DNA of 64,000 nucleotides from Hibiscus mutabilis (lineage: Eukaryota > Streptophyta > Magnoliopsida > Malvales > Malvaceae). The translations under genes and the position numbers were made by a program. Shown here piece after piece: positions 59,536 through 64,000 of the stretch (the stretch's first letter is position 1; the number at the start of each line of letters is the position of its first letter). The stretch spans positions 6,138,001 to 6,202,000 of the forward strand of contig CM033715.1 of assembly GCA_019671005.1 (NCBI GenBank), written 5' to 3'. Under the pieces are notes generated by a model. That model was not told where the DNA came from. It did not search any database and saw nothing but the letters and a program-made list of their open reading frames with translations.

Positions 59536-60024
59536 TTAGGGGTGAGCGTTAGATCGAGTCGAGTCGAGTCAAAAAACTTCGAGTTATTCGAGTTAACGCG
59601 TCATATTTTGCAACTCAAACTTTATTTAAAATTTTTCAATTTGAGTCGAGTTCGAGCCGAGTTGATTTTTTGAGTTCCTATACAGATTTAATTGTAACTA
59701 TTTATCATATTATAGTATTGTTTTATTTTAATTTAAACGACTTTCTCTAAATATATAAGATATGCATATATGTTTCATCATATTTTTTTATATGTGGCAT
59801 ATATTTCTTCATATTTTTTATATTGGTATATATATCAAGAAAAATAGAGGGACTCGACTAAAACTTAAAAATCAATCAACTAATTACTAACAATTTCAAG
59901 TTATTCGAATTTCTATTTTACAACTCAAACTTTATTTGAAACTTTTTCGAGTCGAGTCGAGTCAGAATGAGTCGAGTTGAAAATTTTGATTTTTCGAGTC
60001 GAGTCGAGTTTTGTTCACCCCTAA
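59536..60024. mobile_element. MITE rich in GAGTC/GACTC, inserted in a microsatellite
   Basis: The ends are TTAGGGGTGAGC and GTTCACCCCTAA, inverted copies with one mismatch. The interior has runs of TCGAGTCGAGTCGAGT at both sides around an AT-rich centre, and no coding frame. It sits inside an AAT/TAA microsatellite that is uninterrupted in the sister unit at about 60789-60813. The superfamily is unclear because the microsatellite hides the target duplication. Confidence 0.75.
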
Positions 60025-60412
60025 TAATAATAATAATAAATATTTTTTTTGAAAAACTACATAAAAGGTCACTGGAGTTGTAGGGCATTTTTATTATGAT
60101 CACCAAACTTTTAAAACTTACAATACAATCTTTAAACTTTTAATTTGTTTTCAAAATGATTACAACCGTCAACTACCGTTAAAAAATACTGACGTGACAA
60201 TTAATTTTAATCTATAAATACTAAATTCTAAGCACATAAACATAATCCCTTAAACCATTAACCTAGAAGTGAATCTATAAACCCCAAAATTAGGATATTT
60301 GTGAAAACAAAAAATTTCTACCGTCAATGCATGGTATAATTACCCATGCCAATTTGGTTTCATGGAAAATACAAAATCACAATTTTATAATTTTCTTGGA
60401 ATCAATATTTAA

Positions 60413-60577
60413 ATTGAGCGCAAGCATATTTGTGCGATTGGCCAAGCTGCACATCTATGTTCCCTCACACCCCCTTAGGTCATGGGTTCTAGATCCACTA
60501 AGAGCACCCACTTTCTTCCTTTAGAGTCTCTTTGTCCCTCTAGGTAAGATTAGGATTATGATTTGTCAAAAAATATA
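60413..60577 (+). mobile_element. SINE copy in duplication unit 2
   Basis: Near-identical to 59150-59307: TTGGCCAAGCTGC, GGTCATGGGTTCTAGATCC and the GATTTGTCAAAAAA tail. Confidence 0.6.
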
Positions 60578-60637
60578 TTTTAATTTCCTTGAAATCTCGA
60601 ATTCATAACAGATAGTGGTATGATCTTTCTTTCTTTT

Positions 60638-60762
60638 TTTGAACAATTCCTACCTAAGAGGAAGGGGAGGGAAAATTTGTTCTTACTAATTCGAGAATCC
60701 ACAACCTAGGGAGGAGACGTGTCAGCTTTTATCCACTTGCCTTAGAGGTTGATGTCCTTTCT
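60638..60762 (-). mobile_element. SINE copy, reverse, in unit 2
   Basis: The counterpart of 59362-59500 in the second unit, with a short deletion in the A-box side (GTGTCAGCTTTTATCC against GTGTCAACTGAGAGC). Confidence 0.55.
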
Positions 60763-60977
60763 TTTTCTAAATAGTATTAAAGCTAGAGATATTATTATTA
60801 TTATTATTATTATTGGAAAAACTACATAAAAGGTCACTGAAGTTGTAGGGCATTTTTATTATAATCACCAAACTTTTAAAACTTACAATACAATCTTTAA
60901 ACTCTTAATTTGTTTTCAAAATGATTACAACCGTCAACTACCGTTAAAAAATACTAACGTGACAGTTAATTTTTTCC

Positions 60978-61984
60978 ACTCAACTCTGTTACCCTCCCCC
61001 CCCCCCCAAATTTATTTCTCTCACTCTCTATTTCTTCATCCCCAGCATGCATTATTCTGTCAACAAGCATACTAGCATCTTTAGTATTAGGATGTACCTC
61101 GGCACTTCTGTGTTGAGTAATGCATTCTCCTTTACTTAAAGAGAGACTCAAAGAAGCAGGATCTGCCTTTTTTCGGACAATACCTCAATGCTAGTAGCCA
61201 TGGATTCATATTTAATCCTCTTGTTGCTATTTCATTATTACTTTTCTTTAGTTTATAAAGAATGGACTAATTGATTATTGTTTATATGGATGAAAACCTT
61301 TAACTTTCCCTGAAATCAAGTATGATGATGATGACTGTGATGCTTTCAATTTGAAGTATAAAAATAGGATTATTTAATATATATTTATATATGAACCCGT
61401 GGAGTTGTTCCAGTAGTAAATGATGATATATTTTATTCAGGTGATTCGAGTTCGAGCACTATGTGTGCACGGAGTATTTTTTAAACGACATTCAACAATA
61501 ATAACTATTTTGAAACGAATTAAAAGTTCAGTTATTGTATTACGCTTTTTAAAGTTTATTGACTCTAAAAAAGCAGTGATAATTGGGTGTCTATTAAATC
61601 GGTAACCGACGATTTTCATTTATAACGGTCACAATTGGGTGTCTAATTAATTATGATTATTTTGAATTTGTATTTAGAATGGGTCCAAAATCAATCTGGG
61701 TCAACTAAGCTTCTCAGTTCATCAACAAGTATTAAAATCAAGTAAAATCTCACTCAATTTATACACCATTTAACTACACGCCCAGTCAATGAAAACAGAA
61801 TATATATAACCGACGACTTTCATTTATGACGGTGACAATTGGGTGTCTATTTAATTAGGATTGTTTTGAATTGGTATTCCGATGAGATCGTTTAGAAGAA
61901 TGGATCCAAATCTTGTTTATTTCTTATTTTATTTTAGAAAAAAAAGTTTGATATATAGTCTGTATAAATAAACGTTTATACGTA
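60978..61984. other. Intergenic DNA with a direct repeat pair
   Basis: No gene is recognised. A poly-C run lies near 61000. The text AACCGACGA to GACAATTGGGTGTCTA-type occurs at 61603-61675 and again at 61808-61885, about 200 bases apart. A third fragment, AATTGGGTGTCTATTA, is at 61580. Around 61395-61465 is a possible tRNA-like B box (GATTCGAGTTCGAGC). Confidence 0.45.
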
Positions 61985-62545
61985 CTTTTCAAATTTAGGG
62001 GTTAGTGGGTTAGTTTAGGGTTAAAAGTTTAGGGGTTTAAGTTGTAGGGTTTAGAATTTAAGGTTACTATTTAGAATTTAGGGTTTAGGGTTTATGGTAT
62101 TAAGGTTAAGAATTTAGAATTTGTATTTTATAAGGTAAAACACAGGCTTGTGTAAAATTAGTTTTACACAGCCTGTGTATCAAAGTTTTGCCCTTTATTT
62201 ATAGTACTTGTAACATTTCTATATAAATTGAATATAACGAGTAATCTCAGTGAAAAAAATAATGTTTATTTTAAGATATTCGAATTTGAATAGCTTTGTC
62301 TGCAAGTAGTGGCGGAGCTATATTGGGACCTAAAGGAGCCTCGGCCCCTATCAAAAGTTTTATACATTAGATAAAATTTGGTCTATAATAACCCTAAACC
62401 AAGAATTCTATCAACAAGCCCTAAATTCAAAACTATTATACTTAAATCCATAAGCCCTAAACAGAGCCCCTAAACCCTAAAACTAAGGTGTATGTGCAAA
62501 CAAAATTTTCATAAGCACTTGTGCATGGAATAATTACCATTTCAT
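61985..62545. mobile_element. Fold-back element with telomere-like arms (copy F)
   Basis: The left arm includes two to three exact TTTAGGG units in a row near 62070-62095. The right arm (62385-62545) has CCCTAAA variants ending AACTAAGGTGTATG and AGCACTTGTGCATGGAATAA. The middle 62135-62380 separates the arms more widely than in other copies, apparently because of insertions, including a small hairpin element at 62135-62193. Confidence 0.6.
62135..62193. repeat. Small hairpin with inverted ends
   Basis: GGTAAAAC at the left and GTTTTGCC at the right bracket a near-perfect hairpin: ACACAGGCTTGTGTAAAA against TTTTACACAGCCTGTGT, with a four-base loop. It sits between the arms of the fold-back element. 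Confidence 0.65.
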
Positions 62546-64000
62546 TAATAAACTATAAAAACATGATTAAACTTTCACAAACAATTTAAACAAAAAATAC
62601 AATAAAATTAAAAAAATATTGTATCATTTATTTTTGTTATCGTTAGATTGGAAAAGAATAAGTAGAGAATTAAATTTGACAAAAAAATAATAAATTTTGG
62701 TCGGCCATGTTTCATATAATTTTAAATACTAGACAAATTAGACATTTGCTTTTTAATTTTGAGTTTAAATATCTAATAAGTCTTTGTATTTTTTAGATTT
62801 AATATTTCGGTCCCTCTCAATATTCAATCTTGCTCTACCCATGTCTGCAAGGGGTGTCTTTCTTATCAAAGATTAAGAAAAAATATAAACAAATGCTACA
62901 TTTTAATCACCTTAAGACTACTCAAAAGAATATTTTGTATAAATTAATTTGTTTGTTTATTAAAAGAAATATAATACTTAAACTGATATAATGAATTAGA
63001 ATATTTAATGTATAGAATCAACCTTATGAGAGTTGTAGGCCTTCAATTTCTATAGACAACATAATATAAGAGTCGTTTCAATAAATTTATGAGATGTGAT
63101 GATCCTAACCAAATTGCCAATGAAAATATAAGTTATTTTTGAGAAATTTATGTTTGTATTTATTATGCGTAAATATTATATGTAGATTTTTATTTTAAAA
63201 AGTTCATCATACGTAATTATATATTATTTATATTTATAGTTGTGACCGTAATTTTTAAAAAAAAATTAAAATAAGAGATCAGGATTATTAAGTTCGAAGT
63301 CTAGCGTCTTCTTTATTTGATTCTTCCCGACAATCAAAGTAACAAATAAGTAAAAATTTAGGGTCCGTTTGGTTCTCGAGAATATGAATCGTTTTTATTT
63401 TAAAAAAAATAAAAAACGTTAAAAAATGTGTTTGGTTTTAAAATTAGAAACTGGTTTGTAGAAAACGTAAAAAAAAAACTTTAGAAAAGTAAAAAGAGAG
63501 AGAAGAAAACAATGACGGTTAAATTTTAACTTTAATTTATTCCTATTTTATTTATTATTATAATAACTTTTACAATATATATAATTAGTTTAATTATTTA
63601 ATAATTAAATTTGTTCATTTCTATTTAAAAATCAGATAGCAAAATTAATTTCACTATTTTCATTTTAAAAACAAGTTTCATTTCTGATAATAGAAGTAGA
63701 AAATATTTTTAGAGCATACAAGGATTTATTTGTGCTTTTACCTCATAATGAAGCTTAGGTAAGCCCTCGCATCATATTGACAAATTTAGCAATTTGTGTC
63801 CCCGCCGGTGCCCTGCTGGTTGCGCCATAGAATCCATCCAAAAGAAAAGGACAAGAGCTCAGCCTTTAAATTCATTCGTACAGACACAAATCGAGTAAAA
63901 CTTAGAGTTATTAGAAGAACTAGGACTCTAACGGATAAGTAGATGGACAGCAACATGGAGACCAATTGTTCTAGTGTTCCAGAACACGTACGGAGCTCAA
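62546..64000. other. AT-rich intergenic DNA to the window end
   Basis: No gene is recognised. GGGTCCGTTTGGTTCTCGAG at 63361 is a common left end of plant hAT-like MITEs, but I could not find its matching right end. The last 300 bases have higher complexity (63780-63900) yet show no supported frame. Confidence 0.4.

Larger units (their letters stand above)
58961..60974. repeat. Tandem duplication of about 760 bases
   Basis: Unit 1 is 58961-60208 and unit 2 is 60209-60974. They match along their length: right arm of a fold-back element, forward SINE, reverse SINE, AAT microsatellite, then the GAAAAACTACATAAAAGGTC block ending GACGTGACA and TTAATTTT. Unit 1 is longer only because it holds the 489-base insertion 59536-60024; without it the units are 759 and 766 bases. 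Confidence 0.85.

Overview
The window is nuclear DNA of a flowering plant. It is AT-rich, its genes have many introns with plant-type splice sites, and it holds plant-only families (D-type cyclin, UGT74 glucosyltransferase, class III peroxidase), plant LTR elements, an RNase H-carrying LINE, tRNA-derived SINEs and many MITE-like elements. The gene and repeat style suggests a eudicot. Malvales is possible but is only an impression, not a demonstrated assignment.

Four convincing host genes are present. (1) 3499-5536, minus: a six-exon D-type cyclin of the D2/D4 class, 318 aa. (2) 23766-30186, minus: a 14-exon DNA polymerase lambda, 530 aa, with BRCT domain, lyase/HhH region, palm with three catalytic Asp and C-terminal thumb; one intron uses a GC-AG splice pair. 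(3) 31885-33345, minus: a two-exon UGT74-type glycosyltransferase, 459 aa. (4) 56355-57350, plus: an intronless class III peroxidase, 331 aa. They form no operon or obvious cluster. The cyclin (cell cycle) and Pol lambda (DNA repair) are separated by about 18 kb of transposon-filled DNA.

The rest is mostly mobile DNA in layers. 6.28-6.99 kb: a hAT-type element with 8-bp target duplications. 7.97-11.56 kb: a non-autonomous LTR element on the minus strand with gag-like reading frames, PBS and PPT but no pol. 13.1-13.8 kb: two fold-back elements whose arms are built of degenerate telomere-like TTTAGGG. 16.7-20.6 kb: an internally deleted Copia element. 20.6-22.9 kb: a head-to-tail LTR-internal-LTR-internal-LTR array of a small retroelement. 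35.2-41.0 kb: a decayed L1-type LINE. 42.8-45.5 kb: concentric inverted repeats. 46.07-46.87 and 48.17-48.96 kb: two TIR elements, the second with a GC-rich core. 49.6-54.65 kb: what looks like a solo LTR inserted into another LTR. 58.96-60.97 kb: a tandem duplication, one unit of which has since gained a MITE. Several SINE copies and telomere-like fold-backs fill the ends.

I found no clear undescribed biochemical system. The most unusual signals are structural: a short palindrome (GTATCGATAC) arrayed in LTRs of at least two apparently unrelated element types, the tandem retroelement multimer, the telomere-like fold-back family, the duplication that dates a MITE insertion, and the GC-AG intron in Pol lambda.
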